Notes under the pieces: model-generated | Told to the model about the DNA's origin: nothing | Database searches by the model: none | Seen by the model: only the letters and a program-made list of their open reading frames with translations | Shown here: piece by piece, positions 56,120 to 64,000 of the stretch | Layout: each line of letters begins with the position of its first letter | Numbering within the stretch: the stretch's first letter is position 1 | NCBI RefSeq assembly: GCF_900115735.1 | Contig: NZ_FOXO01000020.1 | Location: 16,197 to 80,196 of the forward strand | DNA: 64,000 bases | Direction of reading: 5' to 3' | DNA from: Butyrivibrio proteoclasticus | Lineage (GTDB): Bacteria; Bacillota; Clostridia; Lachnospirales; Lachnospiraceae | Program-made: the position numbers and the translations under genes

Positions 56120-58237
56120 TTGGCTGATAGACAATACCCATTGGAGAGAACCAGAAACATCGGTATTATGGCTCATATCGACGCTGGTAAGACAACTCTT
56201 ACAGAGCGAATTCTTTATTATACCGGTGTAAACTATAAGATTGGTGAGACTTACGAAGGTACTGCTACTATGGACTGGATGGAACAGGAGCAGGAAAGAG
56301 GTATCACAATCACATCTGCAGCTACAACTTGCCACTGGACACTTCAGCAGAATGGTAAAGTTAAACCAGGTGCTCTTGAGCATCGTATCAACATCATTGA
56401 TACTCCTGGTCACGTTGACTTTACTGTTGAGGTTGAGAGATCACTTCGTGTACTTGATGGCGCTGTAGGTGTATTCAGCGCAAAAGAAGGCGTTGAGCCA
56501 CAGTCTGAGAACGTTTGGCGTCAGGCTGATGGATTTAATGTTCCTCGTATGGCATTCATCAATAAGATGGATATCATCGGAGCAAACTTCTTCGGAGCTG
56601 TTGAACAGATCCGTAACAGACTTAAAAAGAACGCTATCATGATCGAAATCCCTATCGGAGCTGAAGATCAGTTCCAGGGTATCATCGACTTGTTCGAGAT
56701 GCAGGCTTACATCTATAATGATGATAAGGGTGAGGATGTTACTATCGGTGAGATCCCTGCTGATCTTAAGGATGATGCTGAACTTTATCATTCAGAACTC
56801 GTTGAGAAGATATGTGATCTTGATGAAGATCTTATGATGGAGTATCTTGAAGGTAATGAGCCTTCTGTAGATGCTCTTAAGGCTGCACTTCGTAAGGCAA
56901 CTTGCGAATGTAAGGCATTCCCTGTTTGCTGTGGTTCTGCTCACAGAAACAGAGGTATCCAGAAACTTATCGATGCTATTATCGAGTTCATGCCTTCACC
57001 ACTTGATATCCCTCCATGTAAGGGAACAGATATGGATGGCAATGAAGTTGAGGTTGAGTCAACAGATGATGGCCCATTCGCAGCACTTGCATTTAAGATT
57101 GTCAGCGATCCATTCGTAGGAAAGCTTGCATTCTTCCGTGTATATCGTGGTACAGCTAATTCTGGATCATACGTACTTAATAGTACAAAAGACAGCAAGG
57201 AGCGTCTTGGACGTATTCTTCAGATGCATGCTAACAAGCGTTCTGACCTTGAGAAGGTTTACTCAGGTGATATCGCAGCTGCTGTTGGTCTTAAGAATAC
57301 AGTTACAGGTGATACACTTTGTGATGAGAAGAATCCGGTTATCCTTGAGTCTATGGAATTCCCTGACCCTGTTATTGAGCTTGCTATCGAGCCTAAGACT
57401 AAGGCTGGTCAGCAGAAACTTGATGAGGCTCTTATGAAGCTTGCTGAAGAAGATCCTACATTCAGAGCTCATACAAACCCTGAAACAGGTCAGACAATCA
57501 TCGCTGGTATGGGTGAGCTTCACCTTGATATCATCGTTGATAGACTTCTTAGAGAGTATAAGGTTGAGGCTAACGTAGGTGCTCCTCAGGTTGCATATAG
57601 AGAAGCTCTTACTAAGGCTGTAGATGTTGAGTCTAAGTATGCTAAACAGTCTGGTGGACGTGGTCAGTACGGACATTGTAAGGTTCGTTTTGAGCCTATG
57701 GATGCTAACGGCGACAACCTTTACCAGTTCGATAGCGAAGTTGTTGGTGGTGCTATTCCTAAGGAATTCATCCAGCCAATCAGCGAAGGTATCGAGGAGG
57801 CAATGAAGGCTGGTACACTTGGCGGATATCCAGTAGTTGGTGTTCATGCTACAGTTTATGATGGATCTTACCACGAAGTAGACTCATCAGAAATGGCATT
57901 CCACATCGCTGGATCAATGGCATTCAAGGATGCTATGGCTAAGGGTGCTCCTGTACTTCTTGAGCCTATCATGAAGGTTGAGGTTACTATGCCTGAAGAG
58001 TACATGGGAGACGTTATCGGTGACATTAACTCTCGTCGTGGACAGGTTGAAGGTATGGATGATCTCGGCGGTGGAAAGATTGTAAGAGCACATGTGCCTC
58101 TTGCTGAGATGTTCGGATACGCTACAGACCTTCGTTCTAGAACACAGGGACGTGGTAACTACTCAATGTTCTTTGAGAAGTATGCTCCAGTTCCTAAGAA
58201 TGTTCAGGAAAAAGTCCTTTCTAATAAGGGAAATTGA
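56120..58237 (+). CDS. fusA: Elongation factor G
   Basis: 705 residues: GTPase domain with G1 [10 protein letters not shown]2 [12 protein letters not shown]3 DTPGHVDF, G4 NKMD. Domains II-V follow, including [15 protein letters not shown] and the C-terminal [30 protein letters not shown]. The start codon is TTG at 56120, directly after AGGAGGAAGAACCT; no in-frame ATG gives a full N-terminus ([20 protein letters not shown]). Translocase of the ribosome. Confidence 0.98.
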   Translation: MADRQYPLERTRNIGIMAHIDAGKTTLTERILYYTGVNYKIGETYEGTATMDWMEQEQERGITITSAATTCHWTLQQNGKVKPGALEHRINIIDTPGHVDFTVEVERSLRVLDGAVGVFSAKEGVEPQSENVWRQADGFNVPRMAFINKMDIIGANFFGAVEQIRNRLKKNAIMIEIPIGAEDQFQGIIDLFEMQAYIYNDDKGEDVTIGEIPADLKDDAELYHSELVEKICDLDEDLMMEYLEGNEPSVDALKAALRKATCECKAFPVCCGSAHRNRGIQKLIDAIIEFMPSPLDIPPCKGTDMDGNEVEVESTDDGPFAALAFKIVSDPFVGKLAFFRVYRGTANSGSYVLNSTKDSKERLGRILQMHANKRSDLEKVYSGDIAAAVGLKNTVTGDTLCDEKNPVILESMEFPDPVIELAIEPKTKAGQQKLDEALMKLAEEDPTFRAHTNPETGQTIIAGMGELHLDIIVDRLLREYKVEANVGAPQVAYREALTKAVDVESKYAKQSGGRGQYGHCKVRFEPMDANGDNLYQFDSEVVGGAIPKEFIQPISEGIEEAMKAGTLGGYPVVGVHATVYDGSYHEVDSSEMAFHIAGSMAFKDAMAKGAPVLLEPIMKVEVTMPEEYMGDVIGDINSRRGQVEGMDDLGGGKIVRAHVPLAEMFGYATDLRSRTQGRGNYSMFFEKYAPVPKNVQEKVLSNKGN

Positions 58238-58261
58238 TGAAAAAAAGTAAATGAATGCCGA

Positions 58262-58290
58262 CTAAATCAAGTTTTTTGCTTGATTTAGCG
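58262..58290 (+). terminator. Hairpin between fusA and tuf
   Basis: CTAAATCAAG (58262-58271) and CTTGATTTAG (58279-58288) form a perfect 10-bp stem around TTTTTTG. There is no strong T tail after it, so it may attenuate rather than end transcription into tuf. Confidence 0.5.
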
Positions 58291-58374
58291 GCAAACATTT
58301 AATATAATCGATATAGTCGGTTAAATTATGTATGTAAATGTTTATTAACATTTCACTAAGGAGGATATTTAGAA

Positions 58375-59565
58375 ATGGCAAAAGCTAAGTTTGACAGAAC
58401 TAAACCACACGTTAACATTGGTACAATCGGTCACGTTGACCATGGTAAGACAACTCTTACAGCTGCTATCACAGCAGTACTTGCTGATAGAGGATTCAGC
58501 CCTGCAGTAGCATTCGATCAGATCGATAAGGCTCCTGAAGAGAAGGAAAGAGGAATCACAATCAACTCTGCTCACATCGAGTACGAGACAGCGAAGAGAC
58601 ACTATGCTCACGTTGACTGCCCAGGCCACGCTGACTACGTTAAGAACATGATCACAGGTGCAGCTCAGATGGATGGATCAATCCTTGTTGTTGCTGCTAC
58701 TGATGGTGTTATGGCTCAGACAAAGGAGCACGTTCTTCTTTCACGTCAGGTTGGTGTACCTTACATCATCGTATTCATGAACAAGTGCGATATGGTAGAC
58801 GATCCTGAACTTCTTGACCTCGTTGAGATGGAAATCAGAGACCTTCTTACAGAGTATGAGTTCCCTGGAGATGATACACCTATCATTCGTGGTTCAGCTC
58901 TTAAGGCTCTTGAAGATCCTAAGTCTGAGTGGGGCGATAAGATCATGGAACTTATGGATACAGTTGATTCATACATTCCTGAACCTACTCGTGAGAATGA
59001 CAAGCCTTTCCTTATGCCTGTTGAGGACGTATTCACAATCACAGGACGTGGAACAGTTGCTACTGGTAGAGTAGAGAGAGGTTCACTTAAACTTAACGAA
59101 GAAATCGAGATCGTTGGTATCAAGGAAGAGACATCTAAGTCTGTTGTAACAGGTATCGAGATGTTCCGTAAGACTATGGATTTCTGCGAAGCTGGTGATA
59201 ACGTTGGTCTTCTTCTTCGTGGTGTTGATCGTGATGGTATCCAGAGAGGTCAGGTTATCACAAAGCCTGGTACAGTAACTTGCCACACAAAGTTCACTGC
59301 TGAGGTTTACGTTCTTACAAAGGACGAGGGTGGTCGTCATACTCCTTTCTTCACAAATTACAGACCACAGTTCTACTTCAGAACAACTGACGTTACAGGT
59401 GTCTGCAACCTTCCAGAAGGTGTTGAGATGTGCATGCCTGGTGACCACGTAACAATGAGCATCGAGCTTATTCACCCAATCGCTATGGAGCAGGGTCTTA
59501 AGTTCGCTATCCGTGAGGGTGGACGTACAGTTGGATCAGGTAAGGTTGCTACAATCGTAGAGTAA
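58375..59565 (+). CDS. tuf: Elongation factor Tu
   Basis: 396 residues: GTPase motifs [48 protein letters not shown]. Domains II and III end in [42 protein letters not shown] sequence (here [12 protein letters not shown]). Full length, with AGGAGG upstream. It is the last core gene before the integrated element. Confidence 0.98.
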   Translation: MAKAKFDRTKPHVNIGTIGHVDHGKTTLTAAITAVLADRGFSPAVAFDQIDKAPEEKERGITINSAHIEYETAKRHYAHVDCPGHADYVKNMITGAAQMDGSILVVAATDGVMAQTKEHVLLSRQVGVPYIIVFMNKCDMVDDPELLDLVEMEIRDLLTEYEFPGDDTPIIRGSALKALEDPKSEWGDKIMELMDTVDSYIPEPTRENDKPFLMPVEDVFTITGRGTVATGRVERGSLKLNEEIEIVGIKEETSKSVVTGIEMFRKTMDFCEAGDNVGLLLRGVDRDGIQRGQVITKPGTVTCHTKFTAEVYVLTKDEGGRHTPFFTNYRPQFYFRTTDVTGVCNLPEGVEMCMPGDHVTMSIELIHPIAMEQGLKFAIREGGRTVGSGKVATIVE

Positions 59566-59598
59566 TTCTTACTTAACTGTTTCAATCACAGTAAATAT

Positions 59599-59632
59599 AA
59601 GGCTTCCGAGATTTTTCTCGGAAGCCTTTTTA
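59599..59632 (+). terminator. Terminator of tuf
   Basis: AAGGCTTCCGAGA and TCTCGGAAGCCTT form a 13-bp stem with a TTTT loop and T tail. Confidence 0.92.
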
Positions 59633-59670
59633 CTTACATAAATTGAAAACTAGATGCTTTAAATTCGTTT

Positions 59671-59712
59671 CTGGTACCTTTTTGGTACCTTTTTTTATGC
59701 TACAGGTACCAG
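59671..59712. repeat. GGTACC cluster, candidate left attachment or integrase-arm region
   Basis: Three GGTACC palindromes (59673, 59684, 59705) lie within 38 bases. The outer ones form the inverted repeat CTGGTACC/GGTACCAG. They are at the boundary between the tuf terminator and the first gene of the mobile element, where an attL would be expected. The right end is outside the window, so the core cannot be confirmed. Confidence 0.4.
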
Positions 59713-59757
59713 CGGGATAGAATGATGCATTATAGTAATGTATAAGTTCTATAATTG

Positions 59758-60237
59758 TTACCAACCTTTTATATTTTTTACTTCTTCCGCCCTTTGAGGG
59801 TCTTTATGAATCTTTAGCATAGTTTCAATTATATCAACAACTGCTTTTCTTCCCTCATCATCAAGCTGATAAAAAGAAGTGCATATATGGTCGAGATCCG
59901 GCATTGCATTTTTACCATATAGCTTCATAAGAGGATACATCGAGTTTAGCAAATATGTTTTAACACGTGATGCATCAAGGATTCCGGTAGGATCCTTAAC
60001 AGTCATGTATATTTCATCCTCTGTAAGATCACCTGAAAAAGGGCTGTATAAGCATATTTCATTTACATCAACGTTAAGTTCATTTGCAATTCTAAGTCCA
60101 TAATCAAATCTGATATTAGAGTCTTTTTGGATTATGGAATACAAAGTTGTAGTCTTTATTCCTGTAGCTTTGGAAAGCTCCTTTACAGTTTTTCCTTGCT
60201 TCTGAAGAAGCTCTTTTAAATTCTTGCCATCGCCCAT
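59758..60237 (-). CDS. XRE-family repressor of the integrated element
   Basis: 159 residues: N-terminal helix-turn-helix (LKELLQKQGKTVKELSKATGIKTTTLYSIIQKDSNIRFDYGLRIANELNVDVNEIC) and a C-terminal helical domain (DEGRKAVVDIIETMLKIHKDPQRAEEVKN). It is divergent from the excisionase-like gene; this is the usual place of the immunity-type repressor of integrative elements. GGAGGCAAGAACATGG gives a good ribosome binding site. It shares tail features with the small HTH protein at 34828. Confidence 0.87.
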   Translation of the reverse strand: MGDGKNLKELLQKQGKTVKELSKATGIKTTTLYSIIQKDSNIRFDYGLRIANELNVDVNEICLYSPFSGDLTEDEIYMTVKDPTGILDASRVKTYLLNSMYPLMKLYGKNAMPDLDHICTSFYQLDDEGRKAVVDIIETMLKIHKDPQRAEEVKNIKGW

Positions 60238-60254
60238 GTTCTTGCCTCCGTATT

Positions 60255-60430
60255 GTATTAGTAATACATTATGTATTTTATCATATTATTCAAAAGCATA
60301 ATAGGAAATAATATAAAAGATACGAATATTATACAAAAGCATAATCAAAAATACTTTACAAGAGAATAATATGATGATATAGTTGGATGCATGAAAGCAT
60401 AATAAATATAATTAGTAAAAAGCATAAAAG
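60255..60430. promoter_or_regulatory. Divergent control region with four AAAGCATAAT repeats
   Basis: AAAGCATAAT occurs at 60293-60302, 60336-60345 and 60394-60403, with a variant AAAGCATAAA at 60419-60428, all in the same direction. Near the repressor start lies a palindrome-like AATACATTATGTATT (about 60263-60277). These are the likely binding sites for the XRE repressor or the excisionase-like protein. Confidence 0.55.
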
Positions 60431-60439
60431 GAGGTATTC

Positions 60440-60637
60440 ATGAAAACCAATTACATGATCGGAGTGGAAGAAGTTTCTGAAGAACTTGGTGTATCTAAAG
60501 GACATGCTTACAAAGTAATCAGAGAGCTCAACGATGAATTGTCAAGAAAAGGGTTCATAGTTGTGGCAGGAAAAATTCCTAGAGCGTATTGGGAAACTAA
60601 GTTTTACGGTTACAATAGTGAGCCGGTTGCGATGTAA
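60440..60637 (+). CDS. Excisionase-like small DNA-binding protein
   Basis: 65 residues with a winged or simple helix-turn-helix of the MerR/excisionase kind: YMIGVEEVSEELGVSKGHAYKVIRELNDELSRKGFIVVAGKIPRAYWETKFYG. AGGAGG is 6 bases upstream, and the integrase gene follows after 9 bases. This layout (small HTH protein directly before a Tn916-type integrase) marks the recombination module; an Xis role is inferred. Confidence 0.8.
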   Translation: MKTNYMIGVEEVSEELGVSKGHAYKVIRELNDELSRKGFIVVAGKIPRAYWETKFYGYNSEPVAM

Positions 60638-60646
60638 GGAGGGAGA

Positions 60647-61732
60647 ATGACAGCATTTAGAGAAACAGATGGCTCCTGGTCCTGCTCGTTTCACTATAAG
60701 GATTGGACAGGAGCTCCTAAAAGGAAACATAAGCGTGGTTTTGCTACTAAGAGAGAAGCCGTAGAGTTTGAATCGCAGTTTAAACTTGTGTCTCGGGCTG
60801 ACATGTCAATGAAATTAAAAGAGTTTGTTAAAGTCTATTTCAAGGACAAGGAAAATGAACTCAAGGAAAGAAGCAAGAAAAACAAAAAATATATGATGAA
60901 TGCTTATATTGTCAGCTTCTTTGGGGAACAGCCGATGAATGAGATATCGGCAGCTGATGTTATTGCGTGGCAGAATGAGATACAGGAAACAAACAATTTC
61001 TCAGAATCCTATCTAAGAATGATACAGAATCAGCTTACAGCGCTGTTTACGCACGCAGAGAGAATATATGGGCTAAAGAACAATCCCTGCAAAAGAGTAA
61101 AGAAGATGGGAAATTCAGATAGCAGAAGCCTGACATTCTGGACTTTGGAAGAATATGAGGACTTCATATCAACATTTAAAGATGGTTCACAGCACAGACT
61201 AATGTTTGAAATTCTATTTTGGACGGGAATACGTGAAGGGGAGCTGCTGGCGCTTACAAAAAGCGATATAGATACAAATCAGCTTTTGCTAAGCATTAGC
61301 AAGACCTATTACAGAATTAATGGTCAGGACATCATAACAACACCTAAGACAAAAAATTCCATTAGGACAATAGATCTGCCAGCCTTTCTTGTAGATGAGA
61401 TAAAAGATTATTACAAGAAACTGTATTGCTTCCCAAATGATGAGCGATTATTTCCAAATACTGCTAAAGCACTGCAGAATCTTATGGAAAGGCACATAAA
61501 AAAATCCGGAGTAAAGAAAATACGAGTGCATGATCTTAGACATAGTCATTGTGCCTATCTAATCAATCAGGGGGTTCAGCCACTGATAATAAAAGAGAGG
61601 CTGGGACATAAAGACATCAAGGTGACACTTAACACCTATGGCCATCTTTATCCCAGCGAGCAGAAGAAAGTTGCTACAATGCTTGATAATCTTCGAGAAA
61701 AGGGAAATAAAAAAGATGATGCCCCGACATGA
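60647..61732 (+). CDS. Tyrosine recombinase (Tn916-type integrase)
   Basis: 361 residues. N-terminal arm-binding domain (WSCSFHYKDWTGAPKRKHKRGFATKREAVEFE), SAM-like core-binding domain (FVKVYFKDKENELKERSKKNKKYMMNAYIVSFFGEQPMNEISAADV) and catalytic domain. The active site residues are Arg in TGIREGELLAL, the HDLRHSHCAYL box, GHKDIKVTLNTYGHLYP with His and the nucleophilic Tyr. GGAGGG precedes the ATG. It integrates and excises the element, here beside tuf. Confidence 0.93.
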   Translation: MTAFRETDGSWSCSFHYKDWTGAPKRKHKRGFATKREAVEFESQFKLVSRADMSMKLKEFVKVYFKDKENELKERSKKNKKYMMNAYIVSFFGEQPMNEISAADVIAWQNEIQETNNFSESYLRMIQNQLTALFTHAERIYGLKNNPCKRVKKMGNSDSRSLTFWTLEEYEDFISTFKDGSQHRLMFEILFWTGIREGELLALTKSDIDTNQLLLSISKTYYRINGQDIITTPKTKNSIRTIDLPAFLVDEIKDYYKKLYCFPNDERLFPNTAKALQNLMERHIKKSGVKKIRVHDLRHSHCAYLINQGVQPLIIKERLGHKDIKVTLNTYGHLYPSEQKKVATMLDNLREKGNKKDDAPT

Positions 61733-61815
61733 GCCAGGGCATCAAGAGCAGTCAAGCCGGAGCTTAAACTATACTCTATCTCGCAAATATAGTATAGCAA
61801 AGCTCCCTGGTAATA
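61721..61815 (+). terminator. Two nested hairpins after the integrase gene
   Basis: GATGCCC ... GGGCATC (about 61721-61745) overlaps the integrase stop. GGAGCTT ... AAGCTCC (61759-61807) then encloses CTATACT/AGTATAG. Neither has a long T tail. They separate the recombination module from the replication-type gene. Confidence 0.5.
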
Positions 61816-61845
61816 ATCAATTAAATATGCAAGGGAGAAAAAGTT

Positions 61846-62877
61846 TTGGATATTGCATTTTCAACCGGTAATGCAATCGTAGATGAAGTATCTGAGATGA
61901 ATTTGACTGGAAATATAGTTCCTTCGATATGGTTCAAGACCATGAGAAATGAGTGCGGAAAGCCTATGCTCTTGGCAATAGAAATACTTAGTGACATCGT
62001 TTACTGGTATAGAGCAAAAGAAATAAGAGATGAAGGGACAGGTGCGCTTATTGGATACAAGAAAAAATTCAAAAAAGACCTTCTACAACGCAGCTATCGG
62101 CAAATAGAAGAACAATATGGAGTTACAAAGAAGCAGGCAAGACTTGCAATCGAATATCTATGCGATATTGGGGTGATACGTAAGCATCTGAGGAATGAAA
62201 CAACCAAGGACGGAATAAAGCTATATAACAGTATGTATCTTGAATTAGTCCCCGAAAAGTTAAAAGAGATTACATATCCTCATAGGTCATTTTGGGGTGT
62301 GCCCTGTAGGGCATTACCCTCTGCCCCTCAGGGAACTACCCTGGTTCCTTATACGACAGAGGGTGGTGACCTGCAGGGTACCACTAATACAAAGATTACT
62401 ACAGAGACTACTACTAAAGATTACATCAATCCTATCTATCAGGGAAATGGTTCATGGAACAATACTGACATAGATCAGATGGATAGGGTTGAAGAAATAA
62501 GCATGTATCGTGAAATTATAAGAGATAATCTTGATTATGACAGTATGAGATCCAGACTTGCATGTGACAGTGAAAAAAACAGATTGGATGAAATATATGA
62601 GATTATCTGTGATGTAGTAAACACGACAAACAACTTTGTGAGAATTGGTGGAGAAGATTATCCATCACAGGTTGTTAAGTCTGTATTTCTTAAACTCAGA
62701 TATGAGCATGTCGAGTATGTAATGGATTGCTTAGATAAAACACATAGTCAAATTGGCAACATGAGATCTTATCTGATAACGGCTTTGTACAGGTCCATGC
62801 AGACAATGGAAAATAGTATCAACCAAAATGTAAATCACAGCATGTATGAATATGTAAAAAATCATGGACTCTCGTAA
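61846..62877 (+). CDS. Replication-initiator-like protein with DUF6017 C-terminus
   Basis: 343 residues. The N-terminal 120 residues form a winged-helix DNA-binding part (FKKDLLQRSYRQIEEQYGVTKKQARLAIEYLCDIGVIRKHLR). A variable Thr-rich linker follows, then the DUF6017 segment (RLDEIYEIICDVVNTTNNFVRIGGEDYPSQVVKSVFLKLRYEHVEYVMDCLDKTHSQIGNMRSYLITALYRSMQTM, motifs as seen). Such proteins accompany replication modules of mobilizable elements in Lachnospiraceae. The start is TTG at 61846 after AAGGGAG. Confidence 0.75.
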   Translation: MDIAFSTGNAIVDEVSEMNLTGNIVPSIWFKTMRNECGKPMLLAIEILSDIVYWYRAKEIRDEGTGALIGYKKKFKKDLLQRSYRQIEEQYGVTKKQARLAIEYLCDIGVIRKHLRNETTKDGIKLYNSMYLELVPEKLKEITYPHRSFWGVPCRALPSAPQGTTLVPYTTEGGDLQGTTNTKITTETTTKDYINPIYQGNGSWNNTDIDQMDRVEEISMYREIIRDNLDYDSMRSRLACDSEKNRLDEIYEIICDVVNTTNNFVRIGGEDYPSQVVKSVFLKLRYEHVEYVMDCLDKTHSQIGNMRSYLITALYRSMQTMENSINQNVNHSMYEYVKNHGLS

Positions 62878-62917
62878 GGGAGTCTGTGATTTTTACCATC
62901 TTTTAGGAGAAAAAAAT

Positions 62918-63079
62918 ATGCAGGAAAAGAAAAACGGAGTTAAGAGACTTCTTAACGCAATCGAACAAAACATTGATGAAAAAAATATAGAGATTTTGGC
63001 AAAGCTCCTGAACTATCATATCCCACAATTAAAAGTAGATATTGAAGCAATTTCATTAGTGACAATCGAAAACAGGTGA
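62918..63079 (+). CDS. Small hypothetical protein, 53 aa
   Basis: Starts at ATG 62918 after TTAGGAG. The product MQEKKNGVKRLLNAIEQNIDEKNIEILAKLLNYHIPQLKVDIEAISLVTIENR is split here into a Lys-rich head and a helical body with leucine spacing. It is common in position between DUF6017 genes and mob genes. Function unknown. Confidence 0.6.
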   Translation: MQEKKNGVKRLLNAIEQNIDEKNIEILAKLLNYHIPQLKVDIEAISLVTIENR

Positions 63080-63084
63080 AAAAA

Positions 63085-63240
63085 CAGCTTTAAAAGACAA
63101 GAGCAAGATTCGCCTGTGTATCCACAGGCATCTTGCAAAAGAATTTGCCACTCTCTTAACTTACGCAAAACTATTGGGGATTCCGATTCCCCAAACCCTC
63201 GATTGGCTCACATTGTGTTCGCAGGAAAAACAAAAAAAGA
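63085..63240. other. Candidate origin of transfer (oriT)
   Basis: The stretch before mobC has two inverted repeats: CAAGAT..GCCTGTG / CACAGGC..ATCTTG (63103-63137) and TTGGGGA/TCCCCAA (63173-63193). A short AT-rich run with TAACTTACGCAAAACTA (about 63157-63172) lies between them. Position before the mob genes and this hairpin arrangement are typical of oriT; the nic site is not identified. Confidence 0.4.
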
Positions 63241-63275
63241 AAAATGCTATTTTTGAGAATATTGGAGAAAAGGAA

Positions 63276-63701
63276 ATGACGAAAAATAAGAAAAGACAAA
63301 CAGCATATGGATATAGAACTAAAGACATGCATATACGTTTAACTGAAGCAGAGCTTTTAAAATTACAAGCTCTTGCAGATGATTTTGAAATGACAGAATC
63401 TGAGTTTATCCGCTGGTCTGTATTTCAAAGAAAAGTAACAATGAGAATTATAATAGATGACGAAAAGCACGCACTAGCACAAATCAGACATCAATTGGAT
63501 AGAATTGGTAACAATATTAACCAGATTGCCAAACTTGTAAATACTGGATATGTTAATCCGGAGATGTTCAGGACAGAATTAAAGGACATGTTTAAGCTGA
63601 TACATGATGAGATTGATTTATTAAATCGCGTGCAATCAGAAGTTGACGAACATTGGAAGAAAAAGGTTTCAAAATACTCTGCGTTACAATTCAGTTGTTA
63701 G
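63276..63701 (+). CDS. mobC: MobC-like relaxosome accessory protein
   Basis: 141 residues with a ribbon-helix-helix-like N-terminus (DMHIRLTEAELLKLQALADDFEMTESEFIRWSVF) and the MobC hallmark LAQIRHQLDRIGNNINQIAKLVNTG. It assists the relaxase in nicking oriT. The start at 63276 follows GAGAAAAGG; the frame back to 63174 runs through the candidate oriT. The relaxase gene that should follow directly is not seen before the window ends, because an IS1634-type element is next. Confidence 0.85.
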   Translation: MTKNKKRQTAYGYRTKDMHIRLTEAELLKLQALADDFEMTESEFIRWSVFQRKVTMRIIIDDEKHALAQIRHQLDRIGNNINQIAKLVNTGYVNPEMFRTELKDMFKLIHDEIDLLNRVQSEVDEHWKKKVSKYSALQFSC

Positions 63702-63743
63702 CCAGGCACTCCTGAACGCATACCTAAATAATCCTATAAACAA

Positions 63744-63787
63744 ATGCTGAAAAACGCAGAAAAATACTGAGTTTTTCAGCATTTTTT
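63744..63787 (+). terminator. Terminator after mobC or near IS edge
   Basis: ATGCTGAAAAAC (63744-63755) and GTTTTTCAGCAT (63771-63782) form a perfect 12-bp stem followed by TTTTT. It may belong to the incoming IS end. Confidence 0.75.
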
Positions 63788-63796
63788 ATTGCATCA

Positions 63797-63834
63797 TAGA
63801 TAGATATGCGTTATGATATACACATATCTATCTA
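63797..63834. repeat. Perfect 12-bp inverted repeat at the IS1634-type start
   Basis: TAGATAGATATG (63797-63808) and CATATCTATCTA (63823-63834), loop of 14 bases, directly touching the AGGAGG of the transposase gene. It could be a control hairpin or operator. Confidence 0.6.
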
Positions 63835-63846
63835 AGGAGGTTAATT

Positions 63847-64000
63847 ATGTCTATTGTGTATCAAACTGACAAGCGATCAGGCATTACTTATGCTTATGAA
63901 TCCAAGTCTTATTGGGATAAGGAAACAAAGATGCCAAGGTGCAAACGGACTTTAATTGGCAGAGTTGATCCGGAGACCGGAGAAATAAAGCCCACTGACG
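63847..64000 (+). CDS. IS1634-family transposase, 5' part
   Basis: The first 51 codons read MSIVYQTDKRSGITYAYESKSYWDKETKMPRCKRTLIGRVDPETGEIKPTD (seen as consecutive motifs), the standard N-terminus of IS1634-type DDE transposases in Clostridia. AGGAGG precedes the ATG by 7 bases. The rest lies beyond the window. Its insertion right after mobC probably separates mobC from its relaxase gene. Confidence 0.85.
   Translation, partial: MSIVYQTDKRSGITYAYESKSYWDKETKMPRCKRTLIGRVDPETGEIKPTD

Noticed and set aside
1..64000. CRISPR array
   Set aside because: No set of regularly spaced identical repeats was seen; the CTACGTGA and AAAGCATAAT series are short, irregular and not spacer-separated.

Overview
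The window reads as a chromosome segment of a low-GC, butyrate-forming Lachnospiraceae, most like Butyrivibrio or a close relative. The pointers are a ptb-buk pair, AGGAGG-type ribosome binding sites, Rho-independent terminators, the Firmicutes order rpmG-secE-nusG-rplK-rplA ... rplJ-rplL-rpoB-rpoC-rpsL-rpsG-fusA-tuf, and several Lachnospiraceae-type proteins (YitT, a FliD-like cap protein, small XRE and LuxR regulators). The genus is inferred from gene content; no rRNA gene is present.

1-9.8 kb is an accessory zone with much decay. It holds a SEC-C protein cut by the window edge, an N-terminally short ABC-2-like permease, an XRE regulator with two operators, a PBECR4-like nuclease gene behind a structured RNA and terminator, two translationally coupled micro-membrane proteins, a collapsed Na+/Ca2+ exchanger gene and a YitT protein. 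Then comes a 4.1-kb composite mobile unit (5696-9780) bounded by a perfect 10-bp target duplication (CTAGGACCAC). Its left arm is a complete IS4-family element and its right arm a 307-bp non-autonomous relative. The cargo is a SurA-like lipid-anchored or membrane protein, a LuxR-type regulator, a MotA-like gene broken by an in-frame TAG, and a methyltransferase remnant.

9.8-28.1 kb is mostly core: an alanine symporter (AGCS), an acyltransferase-DUF6273 fusion, an NSS transporter, a glycosyltransferase, a hotdog thioesterase, ptb-buk (butyryl-CoA to butyrate with ATP gain), secA-prfB, a GGDEF protein, a MoxR/DUF58/DUF4129-type operon and a lipoprotein.

28.2-41.4 kb is a surface-glycan and flagellar-cap region. 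A tightly overlapping operon contains a GT2-TPR protein, CDP-glucose 4,6-dehydratase (rfbG), the PMP/2Fe-2S 3-dehydrase (rfbH), an SDR and a GT2 with a degenerate methyltransferase tail. It is followed by glf, a FliD-like cap protein, a GT-C-like membrane protein and a GT2-GtrA fusion. The likely product is a dideoxysugar-bearing surface glycan, perhaps on flagellin.

41.4-59.6 kb is the transcription/translation super-cluster. It is interrupted by a capA-like gene between rplA and rplJ, and it carries an elaborate leader before rplK and a classical L10 leader before rplJ.

59.6-64 kb is the left end of an integrative mobilizable element placed directly after the tuf terminator: XRE repressor, excisionase-like protein, Tn916-type integrase, a DUF6017 replication-type protein, candidate oriT, mobC, then an IS1634-type transposase entering from the right edge.

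The most striking unexplained signal is a three-copy structured repeat (11440-11585, 35241-35386, 45445-45600). Its hairpin stems differ by compensatory changes while the loops and linkers are conserved, which points to a repeated non-coding RNA or RNA-like mobile element.
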